Shown here piece after piece: positions 45,745-54,129 of a stretch of DNA of 64,000 nucleotides. Both the position numbers and the translations under genes were made by a program. The notes beneath the pieces were generated by a model that saw only the letters and a list, made by a program, of their open reading frames with translations, had not been told where the DNA came from and ran no database searches. Position 1 is the stretch's first letter. Each line of letters starts with the position of its first letter. This DNA comes from Pseudanabaena yagii GIHE-NHR1 (GTDB lineage Bacteria > Cyanobacteriota > Cyanobacteriia > Pseudanabaenales > Pseudanabaenaceae), in the NCBI RefSeq assembly GCF_012863495.1, contig NZ_JAAVJL010000001.1, positions 1,426,001-1,490,000 on the forward strand, read 5' to 3'.

Positions 45745-45795
45745 GGTAATGCTAAGGATGGGCGGCGCGAAGCGCCGCCCATCCTTAGCATTACC
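45745..45795. repeat. Perfect intergenic hairpin, 24-bp stem and GAA loop
   Basis: The arms 45745-45768 and 45772-45795 are perfect reverse complements, with GGGCGGCGC beside the GAA loop. Same 24-3-24 geometry as three other hairpins in the window. Confidence 0.9.
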
Positions 45796-45926
45796 TAGGA
45801 CTACCCAAAAAAGTCTTTCAAATGTTAAACGAAGTGCTGCAAAGAACATGGCACTTATTTAGGACTACCAAAAACTGCTATATGATAAATACTTAAAAAT
45901 AAGCCATAAGCTTTTGATAAACCTCT

Positions 45927-46388
45927 ATGAATTCTATTGTCTTGATGGCAGAAGTGCTAACTGATCCAGAACTGCGCCGTACTCCTGATAACCAAAGTTC
46001 GATCGCCTCATTTCTTGTCCAGTTTACAGGCGGACGTGCCGAAGAAGCCCCTTATCGTATCAAAGTTGTGGGCTGGAATAATTTGGCGGACGAGATTATG
46101 GAGAAATATCATAAAGGCGATCAAGTTGTCGTAGAAGGTCGCCTCCGCCTTGATACAGTCGATCGCGGTACTTACAAAGAAAAACGCACTGAATTGGTTG
46201 CCCAACGAGTTCATAGCTTTGGATCTGGCAGCACGGCAAGTATAGCCGCTACACCAACTGCTGTACCTGCGCGTAGTCCTAGAGCAAATCCATCTACAGC
46301 GCCTAGTGCTGCTGTGCCGACATCAAGCTATGTGCCTGTAGCATCTCCCGTAACCGATGCGCCTGACTATGACGATATTCCATTTTAA
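45927..46388 (+). CDS. ssb: Single-stranded DNA-binding protein
   Basis: 153 residues. The OB-fold is at residues 1-100: MNSIVLMAEVLTDPELRRTP, IASFLVQFTGGRAEEAPYRI, KVVGWNNLADEIMEKYHKGD, QVVVEGRLRLDTVDRG. It is followed by a Ser/Pro/Ala-rich flexible linker and the acidic tip DYDDIPF, through which SSB binds partner proteins. The length and tip fit a functional replication/repair SSB. There is no obvious ribosome-binding site before the ATG, as for several genes in this genome. A MITE-like element starts 10 nt after the stop. Confidence 0.92.
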   Translation: MNSIVLMAEVLTDPELRRTPDNQSSIASFLVQFTGGRAEEAPYRIKVVGWNNLADEIMEKYHKGDQVVVEGRLRLDTVDRGTYKEKRTELVAQRVHSFGSGSTASIAATPTAVPARSPRANPSTAPSAAVPTSSYVPVASPVTDAPDYDDIPF

Positions 46389-46397
46389 ATAAAATAA

Positions 46398-46562
46398 CTG
46401 GTGTTACGTGGAAGGTTGTAAAGCCCTCACCCACTTCGGCATGCTCAGTGCATCGCCTAGCCCCTCTCCCGCAGGAGAGGGGAACAAGAAAATAATATGG
46501 GTTTTACTCCCCTTCTCCTGCGGGAGAAGGGGTTGGGGGATGAGGGTTCCACACAACATCAG
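46398..46562. mobile_element. Element A: 165 bp with terminal repeats CTGGTGTTACGTGGAA
   Basis: Left end CTGGTGTTACGTGGAA (46398-46413), right end TTCCACACAACATCAG (46547-46562). The interior is the CCCTCACCC repeat (46424-46546), similar to 933-1050. The same termini with an unrelated interior occur at 55566-55732. Confidence 0.75.
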
Positions 46563-46596
46563 TAAAATAAATAGGGGGCGCAAAAGCGCCCTCTAT

Positions 46597-46914
46597 TTAT
46601 TTAAGAGGCGTTATCCTCTCTAAAACTTGCTCCGCAGATAAAAGCCTTGAAATGCGTACCTGTGCGATCGCAACCTTACTGCCATCATTACTCACAACGC
46701 GATCGCGATTATTCGATAAATCCTCGGGGATCGCCTCTACCGCTTGGATTGACTCTTCAACTTTATAGAGAACCATTTCTTCTCTATCGTCAACCAAATA
46801 AACCCCGATGGGAATTATGATCGGTCTCCGTCGCCAAGCCATTTCGTTCCATAAGCCCGAGACATCCCATACTCTCCGCACCCGCCAACCTTGAGCCAGA
46901 AAAAAGTACTTCAT
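46597..46914 (-). CDS. Conserved hypothetical protein
   Basis: About 105 residues from the Met at 46914 (MKYFFLAQGWRVRRVWDVSG). A longer start at 46953 would read into the palindrome at 46929-46961, so it is rejected. The sequence has mixed strands and helices: MAWRRRPIIIPIGVYLVDDREEMVLYKVE, then a variable acidic part, and VAIAQVRISRLLSAEQVLER at the end. No family name comes to mind; it appears soluble. It is followed upstream by tRNA-Thr, with the palindrome between them. Confidence 0.6.
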   Translation of the reverse strand: MKYFFLAQGWRVRRVWDVSGLWNEMAWRRRPIIIPIGVYLVDDREEMVLYKVEESIQAVEAIPEDLSNNRDRVVSNDGSKVAIAQVRISRLLSAEQVLERITPLK

Positions 46915-46928
46915 AATTAAGCCAGCTA

Positions 46929-46961
46929 TAGAATAATTGGCGCAAAGCGCCAATTATTCTA
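46929..46961. repeat. Perfect hairpin, 15-bp stem and AAA loop
   Basis: TAGAATAATTGGCGC / GCGCCAATTATTCTA around AAA. It lies between tRNA-Thr and the hypothetical gene and may terminate tRNA transcription. Confidence 0.85.
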
Positions 46962-46971
46962 ATGTTATAAG

Positions 46972-47043
46972 AGCCGATGATGAGATTTGAACTCACGGCC
47001 TGCTGATTACGAATCAGCTGCACTACCCCTGTGCTACATCGGC
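46972..47043 (-). tRNA. tRNA-Thr (anticodon CGU)
   Basis: 72 nt on the minus strand. The acceptor stem is GCCGATG / CATCGGC with discriminator T; D-arm GCAC...GTGC; anticodon arm GCTGA-TTCGTAA-TCAGC with anticodon CGT, reading ACG; T-arm GTGAG-TTCAAAT-CTCAT. All stems pair. CCA is not encoded. Confidence 0.95.
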
Positions 47044-47121
47044 AAGTCAAACACAAATTTTTTGCGAAAGCTATTATAGCATCATCGCACATTTTATAAA
47101 ATCTAGAAAAACTTACAGACT

Positions 47122-48810
47122 ATGGGATTTGTCTTAGGTAAATTGGGGTTAGGCTTGCGTCGTATTGTCACCATCGGTTCCTTAAGTATGGGCATCGCGA
47201 TCGCCTGTACTAATATTTTAGCGAAACCAGCCCATAGTGCTGAACAAATCCGCTTTTGGTATCCCCCTGCTGGCGAATTTACCATTTACATCAACGATTT
47301 AGAGCAATTTGCTAAGCAAGGAAAATTGAGTAAGCGCTTAGAGTTCTATCTCGGACGCTTATCCTCGGAACAACAAAATCAACTGCGCGAAACCCTAGCA
47401 ACTCGTTACAACATCAGTCATGTCACGGCGGCTCAGTTTGCCTATTCGCCTATTGGTGAGATCTTGATGCGGCGACTGGGGAGGATTTTGCAGATCACTC
47501 CCCAAGAGAATGGATTTTCAGCGCTCCGAGCAGCTCTGATTCTCTCAGCTCAAAGTGATGAAGGGCTAACTATTCTCAATGTCCTACAAAGATATCCCGT
47601 ACCGATTATTTATCTAGATCTGCCGCGAGGTTTGCAAGCTTATGCGGAAGTTTCACAATTGCTTTACAAAAAGGAACAGGCGATCGCTGCCATCGAAAAA
47701 CAAGCGATCGCTGAATCAAGCCTTAATCCTACTGAAAATAAGTCTCTAGATATTACTAAACCCGATCTGCGCGTGATGGGCAATGTGCAATGGACAAAGG
47801 AAAAATTTACCTATTTACAACGCGATCGCAATGTCAGGATTTCAGCAGATCTATATTTACCCAAGGACTTAACCAAACCTGCACCATTAATTGTGATCTC
47901 CCACGGACTCGCCTCTAATCCTGATACTTTTCAATATCTATCCCAACATCTCGCTTCCTACGGATTTGCCGTCGCAGCACTAGAACACCCGAAAACAGGT
48001 AGTCGTGACTTTGCGGCTTTTCTCTCTGGATTGAGTAAGGCTCCACAGGCTGAAGAAGCAATTCAACGACCTCTTGATGTGAAATATTTATTAGATGAAC
48101 TAGAACAGAAGGTTAAAACTGAGCCAATCTGGCGAGATCGCTTGAATCTTGAACAGGTTGGGTTAATTGGACATTCCCTTGGCGGTTATACAGTTTTAGC
48201 CTTAGGAGGTGCTCAACTAAACTTCAATCAAATTAATCAAGAATGCAGTACCCCTGAACCAAATATCTCTTCATTTAATGTTGCCAAAATTTTGCAATGC
48301 CGCTTTAGCTCCTTAGACACCAATAATACTAATCTCAGCGATCGCCGTATCAAAGCAGTTTTAGCCCTAAACCCTCTTGGTGGAAGCACTTTATTAGGTA
48401 AAGAGGGAATGCAAAATATCAAGATTCCCGTTGCCATTTTTGCTAGTGGTGAGGATATATTTACCCCTGCGGTTCCTGAACAGTTTTTCCCCTTTGTATG
48501 GCTCACGAATCCCCATAAATATTTAGTAACTTTCCCTAAGGGAACGCATTTTTCATTTTTAGAAAGAAGCGATCGCGGGGTGCTGATTGTCCCAGAAAGT
48601 GTAGTAGGTGAGAAGTCAGAATTTACTCATCCCTATACCAAAGCCTTAAGTCTTGCCTTTTTTCAAACCTATCTCAATCAACGTCCCGAATTTACTAGTT
48701 ATTTAACTAATAACTATATCCAAGCGATCGCCTCGCCAAGATTTCCTGCTTCGTTAACTACCAATTTTTCAGAATCACAACTCTTGCAATCCCTAGATTT
48801 AAAACCCTAG
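47122..48810 (+). CDS. DUF1400 and alpha/beta-hydrolase domain protein
   Basis: 562 residues. A signal peptide is present (SLSMGIAIACTNILAKPAHSA). Residues ~40-190 are the cyanobacterial DUF1400 domain (EQIRFWYPPAGEFTIYINDL, LEFYLGRLS). Residues ~220-540 are an alpha/beta hydrolase with the oxyanion strand PLIVISHGLASNPDTFQYLS, nucleophile motif VGLIGHSLGGYTVLALGG, an acid near ASGEDIFTPAVPEQ, and a catalytic His in FPKGTHFSFL. The domain pair resembles predicted dienelactone hydrolases or PAF-acetylhydrolases. It is likely a periplasmic esterase; the substrate is unknown. Confidence 0.88.
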   Translation: MGFVLGKLGLGLRRIVTIGSLSMGIAIACTNILAKPAHSAEQIRFWYPPAGEFTIYINDLEQFAKQGKLSKRLEFYLGRLSSEQQNQLRETLATRYNISHVTAAQFAYSPIGEILMRRLGRILQITPQENGFSALRAALILSAQSDEGLTILNVLQRYPVPIIYLDLPRGLQAYAEVSQLLYKKEQAIAAIEKQAIAESSLNPTENKSLDITKPDLRVMGNVQWTKEKFTYLQRDRNVRISADLYLPKDLTKPAPLIVISHGLASNPDTFQYLSQHLASYGFAVAALEHPKTGSRDFAAFLSGLSKAPQAEEAIQRPLDVKYLLDELEQKVKTEPIWRDRLNLEQVGLIGHSLGGYTVLALGGAQLNFNQINQECSTPEPNISSFNVAKILQCRFSSLDTNNTNLSDRRIKAVLALNPLGGSTLLGKEGMQNIKIPVAIFASGEDIFTPAVPEQFFPFVWLTNPHKYLVTFPKGTHFSFLERSDRGVLIVPESVVGEKSEFTHPYTKALSLAFFQTYLNQRPEFTSYLTNNYIQAIASPRFPASLTTNFSESQLLQSLDLKP

Positions 48811-48848
48811 ATTTAAAATAATGGCGATGCTTTGCACCATCTCCAATT

Positions 48849-49217
48849 TTATTTCTGCAAACGCTTGAGTTCATCCTGTAGAGCTTGAACTTTGCTTTTT
48901 AGCTGATCTACATCATTCACTGTTTGATTAGAGCTACCATCCTCTTCATCATCAATGGAAATAGTGCGGGGTTCGTCTTTGCCTGTAGGATTTGGAGAGC
49001 TTTCACTGATTGGTTTTTGAGAGTTTTTGACAAGGTCATCTACAAATTTTCTAGCTTCCTCAGTGGTCATTTCACCTCTTTCCACTAATTCATCAGCCAG
49101 TTTACTAGCTTGAGTGCGGAGTTCATTGAGAGTCTCGCCTGCTTTTTCACCTGCGACCGTCGCCAAGCCTAGACCTAGATAAAATGCTTTTTGGACGATG
49201 CCACCAAATGGATTCAT
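48849..49217 (-). CDS. Phasin-like coiled-coil protein
   Basis: About 122 residues. It starts MNPFGGIVQKAFYLGLGLATVAGEKAGETLNELRT and continues with VERGEMTTEEARKFVDDLVK, a pattern seen in phasin-like, polyhydroxyalkanoate-granule-associated proteins. It ends in a short coiled coil (VDQLKSKVQALQDELKRL). The start is decided by the ribosome-binding site: AGGAG is only 2 nt from the ATG at 49223 but 8 nt from the ATG at 49217. A granule-binding role is an inference. It is divergent from menE. Confidence 0.72.
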   Translation of the reverse strand: MNPFGGIVQKAFYLGLGLATVAGEKAGETLNELRTQASKLADELVERGEMTTEEARKFVDDLVKNSQKPISESSPNPTGKDEPRTISIDDEEDGSSNQTVNDVDQLKSKVQALQDELKRLQK

Positions 49218-49312
49218 TGCCATTACTCCTAATGTAATAAATTTAGTATGGGTAGTACAAAACACCACTCATCCTTGAATTCATTACATTATATCGTGAT
49301 CAATCTGAAATC

Positions 49313-50878
49313 ATGCAATTTCCCAATTGGCTATCGCAAAGAGCTATTCAAAAAAAAGAAGCGATCGCACTTATCTTCAAGTCTCCTAATCATCCAATAG
49401 CACATTGGACATATGCCCAATTGGAAACTGAAGTTAATCGTTGGGTAGAGCATTTACAATGCTTGGGGATAAAATCAGGCGATCGCGTTGGTTTGTTACT
49501 AACTAATCAGCCCCAATACATCATTTTGGTTCATGGGTTGGTGAAATGTGAAGCCGTAGCTGTTTTTTTAAATATTCGCCTTACGGTTGATGAATTACGT
49601 TGGCAATTAGAAGATAGTCAGACTAAATATCTTATTTGTGATGAATTTACTCAGTTAATAGCTCATGATTTGGGAAGTAATATAGAGAACTTAATAGTTG
49701 AGAATTGCCCTCACCCCCTAGCCCCCTCTCCCGATGGGAGAGGGGGGGCAGGAAGATTTTCTCGCTCTGAGCGAAGGTTGGGGGTAGATGGCTTACTTAA
49801 CTTAGAGGATATACAGGGGATTTTCTATACTTCGGGAACAACTGGAAAACCCAAAGCAGTTCCCTTAACCTATAGTAATCATTTTTATAGTGCGATCGCT
49901 TCAACTTTAAATCTAGGCACTTATGAAGATGACAACTGGTTACTATGTATGCCTCTATTTCATGTGGGGGGACTAGCGATCGCATGGCGGAGTGTGATTA
50001 ATGGAACTGCGATTACACTGTTACCGAAGTTTGAAGAGCAGGAAGTACTAGAAGCGATCGCTAATGAAAAAGTGACGATCATTTCCCTTGTGCCGACCAT
50101 GCTGACTCGCTTATTAAAGCATCCCCACTGGCAAAATCTTCAAAATCCACGTGCAATTCTCTTGGGTGGCGCACCTGCTAGTAAGGAATTAATTGAGCAA
50201 TGTCTGCAATTAAATTTACCGATTATGCCCACCTATGGCATGACAGAAACGGCTTCTCAAGTTACGACATTGTTACCTCATGAGGTCGCTCTCAAACAAG
50301 GTTCTTCGGGTTTACCTCTATTCGGCAATCGATTTCGCATAGTAAATTTAGATGATCCTCAACAAGAAGTTCCCATTGGTGAAGTTGGGCAAATCCTTGT
50401 TCAAGGAGCAAGTGTGATGAATGGCTATCTCCATCAGTTAGAGAATAATGCGGTTAAGAATGGTTGGCTATATACAGGGGATCTTGGTTATTGCGATCGC
50501 GATGGCTATCTCTATGTGGTCAGTCGTCGCTCCGACTTGATTATCAGTGGTGGTGAAAATATTTATCCTACGGAAATCGAATCAATTTTGTTAGAACATC
50601 CTGCAATTTTAGAAGTTTGTGTGGTGGGCATTAGCGATCGCGAATGGGGCGAGGTCGTGGCAGCAGTAATGGTGACTAGAGAAGAGTTATCACTGGATGA
50701 TGTCAGAAGCTTTTGTGAACAAAGATCGCTAGCTCGATATAAATTGCCAAAATCTATTCATATTTGGGAATCTTTGCCAAAAACAGCTTCGGGCAAGCTA
50801 TTACGCCAAAAGATTCGCGAACATTTAGATTGTAGTGTTGATATTCCCGCCGAAGGTGGGAATACCAACACTGTATAA
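49313..50878 (+). CDS. menE: 2-succinylbenzoate-CoA ligase with in-frame repeat insertion
   Basis: 521 residues. MenE activates o-succinylbenzoate with CoA in phylloquinone synthesis, needed for photosystem I. ANL-superfamily motifs are in order: IFYTSGTTGKPKAVPLTYSN (P-loop), PTYGMTETASQV, GWLYTGDLGYCDRDGYLYVV, RRSDLIISGGENIYPTEIES, and the catalytic Lys in LPKTASGKLLRQ. Similarity to MenE is strong through the whole length. Residues ~133-160 (CPHPLAPSPDGRGG and following) are a translated copy of the CCCTCACCC palindromic repeat, which lengthens the protein by ~28 residues without a frameshift. The insertion lies before the P-loop, probably in a surface loop, so activity is likely kept. Confidence 0.88.
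   Translation: MQFPNWLSQRAIQKKEAIALIFKSPNHPIAHWTYAQLETEVNRWVEHLQCLGIKSGDRVGLLLTNQPQYIILVHGLVKCEAVAVFLNIRLTVDELRWQLEDSQTKYLICDEFTQLIAHDLGSNIENLIVENCPHPLAPSPDGRGGAGRFSRSERRLGVDGLLNLEDIQGIFYTSGTTGKPKAVPLTYSNHFYSAIASTLNLGTYEDDNWLLCMPLFHVGGLAIAWRSVINGTAITLLPKFEEQEVLEAIANEKVTIISLVPTMLTRLLKHPHWQNLQNPRAILLGGAPASKELIEQCLQLNLPIMPTYGMTETASQVTTLLPHEVALKQGSSGLPLFGNRFRIVNLDDPQQEVPIGEVGQILVQGASVMNGYLHQLENNAVKNGWLYTGDLGYCDRDGYLYVVSRRSDLIISGGENIYPTEIESILLEHPAILEVCVVGISDREWGEVVAAVMVTREELSLDDVRSFCEQRSLARYKLPKSIHIWESLPKTASGKLLRQKIREHLDCSVDIPAEGGNTNTV
49708..49790. repeat. Dispersed palindromic repeat inserted in frame in menE
   Basis: It begins CCCTCACCCCCTAGCCCCC, with hairpin GCCCCCTCTCCC / GGGAGAGGGGG around GAT, and ends near GTTGGGGGTAG. 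It belongs to the family at 933-1050 and 46424-46546, but the middle differs. Length is close to 84 nt, a multiple of three. Confidence 0.8.
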
Positions 50879-50936
50879 CTGCTGAGGGGATTAGTTACAA
50901 TTAGAGGTAGCTGTATTATGGATAAAAATCATACCC

Positions 50937-51383
50937 ATGACATTATGGAAAATTAAGCTGCTCTACGATGGCGCTTGCCCACTCTGTGTGCGCGAAGTCA
51001 ACTTCTTAAAGCGTAAAGATAGCGATCGCGGTTTGATTAAATTTGTGGATATCGCCGCCGATGACTATGACCCCAAGGACAATGCAGGTATCGACTTCGA
51101 GACCGCTATGGGTCGCATCCATGCCATATTACCCAATGGGGAAATTATCCAAAATGTGGAAGTATTTCGCCAAACCTATGACATTCTCGGCATTGGTTGG
51201 ATTTATGCGATTACCAAGTTGCCATTAGTCGGATGGTTTGCCGATACACTTTATGGAATTTGGGCGGACTATCGACTCTTGCTGACAGGTCGTGCTGATT
51301 TGAAAACCGTTGTCGCGGAACGTGAGCAACGCCTCAAAGCTTGTGAAGAACGTTGTGCGATCAGTAATAGGGAAACATCATGA
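50937..51383 (+). CDS. DCC-family thiol-disulfide oxidoreductase-like protein (DUF393)
   Basis: 148 residues. The name-giving DxxCxxC motif is near the N-terminus (LLYDGACPLCVREVNFLK), followed by the conserved RIHAILPNGEIIQNVEVFRQTY and GIWADYRLLLTGR. The fold is thioredoxin-like, and the two cysteines suggest redox activity, although no member I know of has a settled substrate. An unusual extra CEERC motif is present close to the C-terminus. Its last codons overlap the start of the TspO gene (ATGA), so they are cotranscribed. Confidence 0.87.
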   Translation: MTLWKIKLLYDGACPLCVREVNFLKRKDSDRGLIKFVDIAADDYDPKDNAGIDFETAMGRIHAILPNGEIIQNVEVFRQTYDILGIGWIYAITKLPLVGWFADTLYGIWADYRLLLTGRADLKTVVAEREQRLKACEERCAISNRETS

Positions 51384-51853
51384 TTATTGCTTGGTTCGCG
51401 ATCGCGGTCATCTGCTTTGTAATTGGCTTTGCCCTAAACAAACTCTTTCCTGCGGACTACAAATGGTTTATGCGCTTACGTCGTCCTCGATGGTTGACCT
51501 TCGAGGGTGCAATTCCTTTTATTTGGATCTCGATTTTTATTTGCGGAATTACCTCTGCGGCTTTCCTCTGGCAAGCACAACCAGCGACCGTTAACACATG
51601 GTTGCTTATGGTTAGCTATGGCATTGTCGAGATTGCGATTTTAGCCTATACCCCAGTAATGACCCGTTTACGAAATGTAAGGGTTGGCGCGATCGTGGGG
51701 GCGATCGGTTTTATATTGGGAGTGATTTTAACGGCTCAGGTTTGGCAAGTTTCCAGCTTGGCAGGATGGCTCCTTGTGCCATATTTGCTATGGAGTCCTG
51801 TGGGTACTTATGTAACATGGGTGATGGCAAGACTTAACCCACCCGAAATTTAG
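51380..51853 (+). CDS. TspO/MBR-like membrane protein
   Basis: 157 residues, five predicted membrane helices. It fits the TspO/MBR size, and WFMRLRRPRWLTFEGAIPFIWI corresponds to the family's loop before helix 2 (P-x-W-x-P/F in classical members). TspO proteins bind tetrapyrroles and cholesterol and modulate stress responses. This one is diverged, since classical WxPP motifs are not exact. The ATG overlaps the stop of the DCC gene. Confidence 0.75.
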   Translation: MIIAWFAIAVICFVIGFALNKLFPADYKWFMRLRRPRWLTFEGAIPFIWISIFICGITSAAFLWQAQPATVNTWLLMVSYGIVEIAILAYTPVMTRLRNVRVGAIVGAIGFILGVILTAQVWQVSSLAGWLLVPYLLWSPVGTYVTWVMARLNPPEI

Positions 51854-51923
51854 ATTAAATAGGCTTCATTCATCCAAAATAATCCAACTAGTCGTATATA
51901 CATAAACAGGTGAAAATCTCAGC

Positions 51924-52934
51924 ATGACAGTTAAGCATTTAAAAATTCTGCATCAACATAATGCAGACATAAAGCAAACCTTTGAGAAGGATGGGCATGA
52001 TGTTATTCAAGGATTAAGTGGAACTCCGAAAACCCTTCCTCCTAAATACTTCTATGACGATCGCGGCTCGGAACTATTTGAGCAAATTTGCGAACTTCCC
52101 GAATATTATCCAACCCGTACCGAAGCATGGATATTAAATAAATATGCTGATGAAATCGCTGATATTACAGGTTCCTGTGAATTAGTGGAATTAGGTAGCG
52201 GGAGTTCTACCAAAACCCATTATTTACTAAGTGCCTATCAAAAAGTGGCGAATTCCCTAACAGAAGCCATACCAGATGCCTTTAGTTATATTCCCATTGA
52301 TGTCAGTGGCGGTATTCTCAAAACGACAGTATTACATTTACAGGAAAAATATCCCGATCTCAACCTTGAGGGATTAATCGGCACATACGACGAAGCTTTG
52401 CTTTATCTTGGTAAAAATCACTCGCGATCGCGGATGATTTTCTTTTTAGGTAGTTCCATTGGCAACTTTAACGAAGCAGAATCAAATGAATTCTTAAATA
52501 AAGTTTCCCATGCGTTAACGCAAGGTGATTATTTTCTATTAGGGATTGATTTGCAAAAGCCCAAAGATATTCTCGAAGCTGCTTATAACGATAGTCAGGA
52601 AGTAACGGCTGCTTTTAATTTGAATATGCTTGCCCATTTGAATTGGCGCTTTCAAGGCAATTTTGATTTAAGTCTATTTAAGCATCAAGCCATTTACAAC
52701 GAAATAGATCATCAAATTGAAATGTATCTGCACGCGCAAGTAGAACATCAAGCATCATTAGATATTCTCGATCTCAAGGTGCAGTTTCAATCAGGTGAAA
52801 GCATTCTCACGGAGATTTCGCGCAAATTTGACTTAGAGAAAGTGCAAGCACAATTGCGATCGCAGGGTTTAGAAACCGTCAAAATCTGGACAGATCCTCA
52901 ACAATGGTTTGGTCTAATCCTGTGTCAGGTTTAA
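51924..52934 (+). CDS. egtD: L-histidine N-alpha-methyltransferase
   Basis: 336 residues, full length. EgtD adds three methyl groups to histidine to give hercynine, the first step of ergothioneine synthesis. Motifs: LPPKYFYDDRGSELFEQICELPEYYPTRTE, SAM-binding VELGSGSSTKTHYLL, YIPIDVSGG, and FFLGSSIGNFNEAE. The C-terminal EISRKFDLEKVQAQLRSQGL is also conserved. egtB, which acts next, lies 1.2 kb downstream on the same strand, separated by an acyltransferase gene. AGGTGA lies about 10 nt before the ATG. Confidence 0.94.
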   Translation: MTVKHLKILHQHNADIKQTFEKDGHDVIQGLSGTPKTLPPKYFYDDRGSELFEQICELPEYYPTRTEAWILNKYADEIADITGSCELVELGSGSSTKTHYLLSAYQKVANSLTEAIPDAFSYIPIDVSGGILKTTVLHLQEKYPDLNLEGLIGTYDEALLYLGKNHSRSRMIFFLGSSIGNFNEAESNEFLNKVSHALTQGDYFLLGIDLQKPKDILEAAYNDSQEVTAAFNLNMLAHLNWRFQGNFDLSLFKHQAIYNEIDHQIEMYLHAQVEHQASLDILDLKVQFQSGESILTEISRKFDLEKVQAQLRSQGLETVKIWTDPQQWFGLILCQV

Positions 52935-53031
52935 ACCCGCAGAATCAACATTTCAGCTAATTATTGTATAGTTATATCAGGAAAAATTTCGATATTTAAT
53001 GCTTAGGCTACTTACACAGAAGGAGTCTTAA

Positions 53032-54090
53032 TTGAGAAACGAAAAAATAGACTTGCTCCGTTTTATTGGTTTATCAATGATCATTCTTGCTCATTCAGAG
53101 CCAAATCAACTGATTTTTCAGTTGCGAAATTTTGATGTGCCTCTAATAGTTCTATTATCAGGCGCATCTTTTGGATTGTCTTTTAAAAGCGAACCTTATA
53201 TTCAATATGTATGGAAGCGGATAAAAAGACTATTATTTCCAACATGGATATTTTTAACAATTTATTTTATTTGTATAAAACTTAATCCATCATTATTAGA
53301 TATTGATATTAATAACCTCGATGTGCTATTTAGCACATATTTCTTAATAAATGGTAGTTTTTACACTTGGATAATTAGAGTATTTTTACTAGTTGCACTA
53401 ATTGCACCATTTATTTATCAATGGCATCTCAATATTAAGAAAGATAACTATTATCTAACTTTTTTATTTTTGATATTGCTGGGATATGAAATTATCAAAA
53501 TTTTTACATCCATATACTTAACTGGAGATGTAGGTAAAATCATAAATTTTTATGTTGTTCCTTATCTGTTTTACATAATTCCTTATTCCGTAATTTTTGC
53601 TTTAGGATTAAGGATCAATTCTATGAAATCTAAAAGTAATTATGTAGTTTTGGCTTTTTCATTTATTGTTTTCTGTGGATTTTTGCTATTTTTTGGAATT
53701 AAAGAACATACATTTATCCCCACCCAAACCTATAAATATCCTCCATCTATCTATTACTTTTCTTATGCTGTATTTATTTCCATGATTCTTTGGATATCTA
53801 GTCATAGGATTTGGACATATATTTCTCAATATCTATTATTGAAGCAGTTTATTTTATTTTTTGCTCGTAATACTCTGTGGATCTACCTGTGGCATATACC
53901 AATAATAGGAATTTTGGGAAGTCATATGTTAAAGAATTTACATTTACACTTTTTGATTAAGTACTTTTCTATTTATGTTATTGCAGTAACCATAACTTTT
54001 ATTCAAGTTTGGTTTATTCAATCTTTTGTTCTACCCAAGATTAATAACATTCAGATGCAAAAAAATATTAAGACTATATTTACTGGCTAA
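53032..54090 (+). CDS. Acyltransferase 3 family membrane protein (TTG start)
   Basis: 352 residues, about ten predicted membrane helices. The family mark is the N-terminal RNEKIDLLRFIGLSMIILAH-S with conserved Arg and His-like positions. Later come LLFPTWIFLTIYFICI and TLWIYLWHIPIIGIL. Family members move acetyl or other acyl groups to surface sugars. The start is TTG at 53032, preceded by AAGGAG at ideal spacing. The gene is clearly more AT-rich than its neighbours and has almost no HIP1 sites, which suggests recent acquisition. It splits the egtD-egtB pair. A link to ergothioneine is not expected. Confidence 0.82.
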   Translation: MRNEKIDLLRFIGLSMIILAHSEPNQLIFQLRNFDVPLIVLLSGASFGLSFKSEPYIQYVWKRIKRLLFPTWIFLTIYFICIKLNPSLLDIDINNLDVLFSTYFLINGSFYTWIIRVFLLVALIAPFIYQWHLNIKKDNYYLTFLFLILLGYEIIKIFTSIYLTGDVGKIINFYVVPYLFYIIPYSVIFALGLRINSMKSKSNYVVLAFSFIVFCGFLLFFGIKEHTFIPTQTYKYPPSIYYFSYAVFISMILWISSHRIWTYISQYLLLKQFILFFARNTLWIYLWHIPIIGILGSHMLKNLHLHFLIKYFSIYVIAVTITFIQVWFIQSFVLPKINNIQMQKNIKTIFTG

Positions 54091-54129
54091 CACATAATTT
54101 TAAATCAACATCTAGATAGCTAAAACAAT

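Larger units (their letters stand above)
45420..45926. other. Intergenic region with two long palindromes
   Basis: It holds the palindromes at 45636-45669 and 45745-45795, and no ORF that I can support. The rest is AT-rich. Confidence 0.6.

Noticed and set aside
47103-47285. Minus-strand ORF over the start of the DUF1400 gene
   Set aside because: It is a shadow of the signal peptide region, without its own ribosome-binding site or family.
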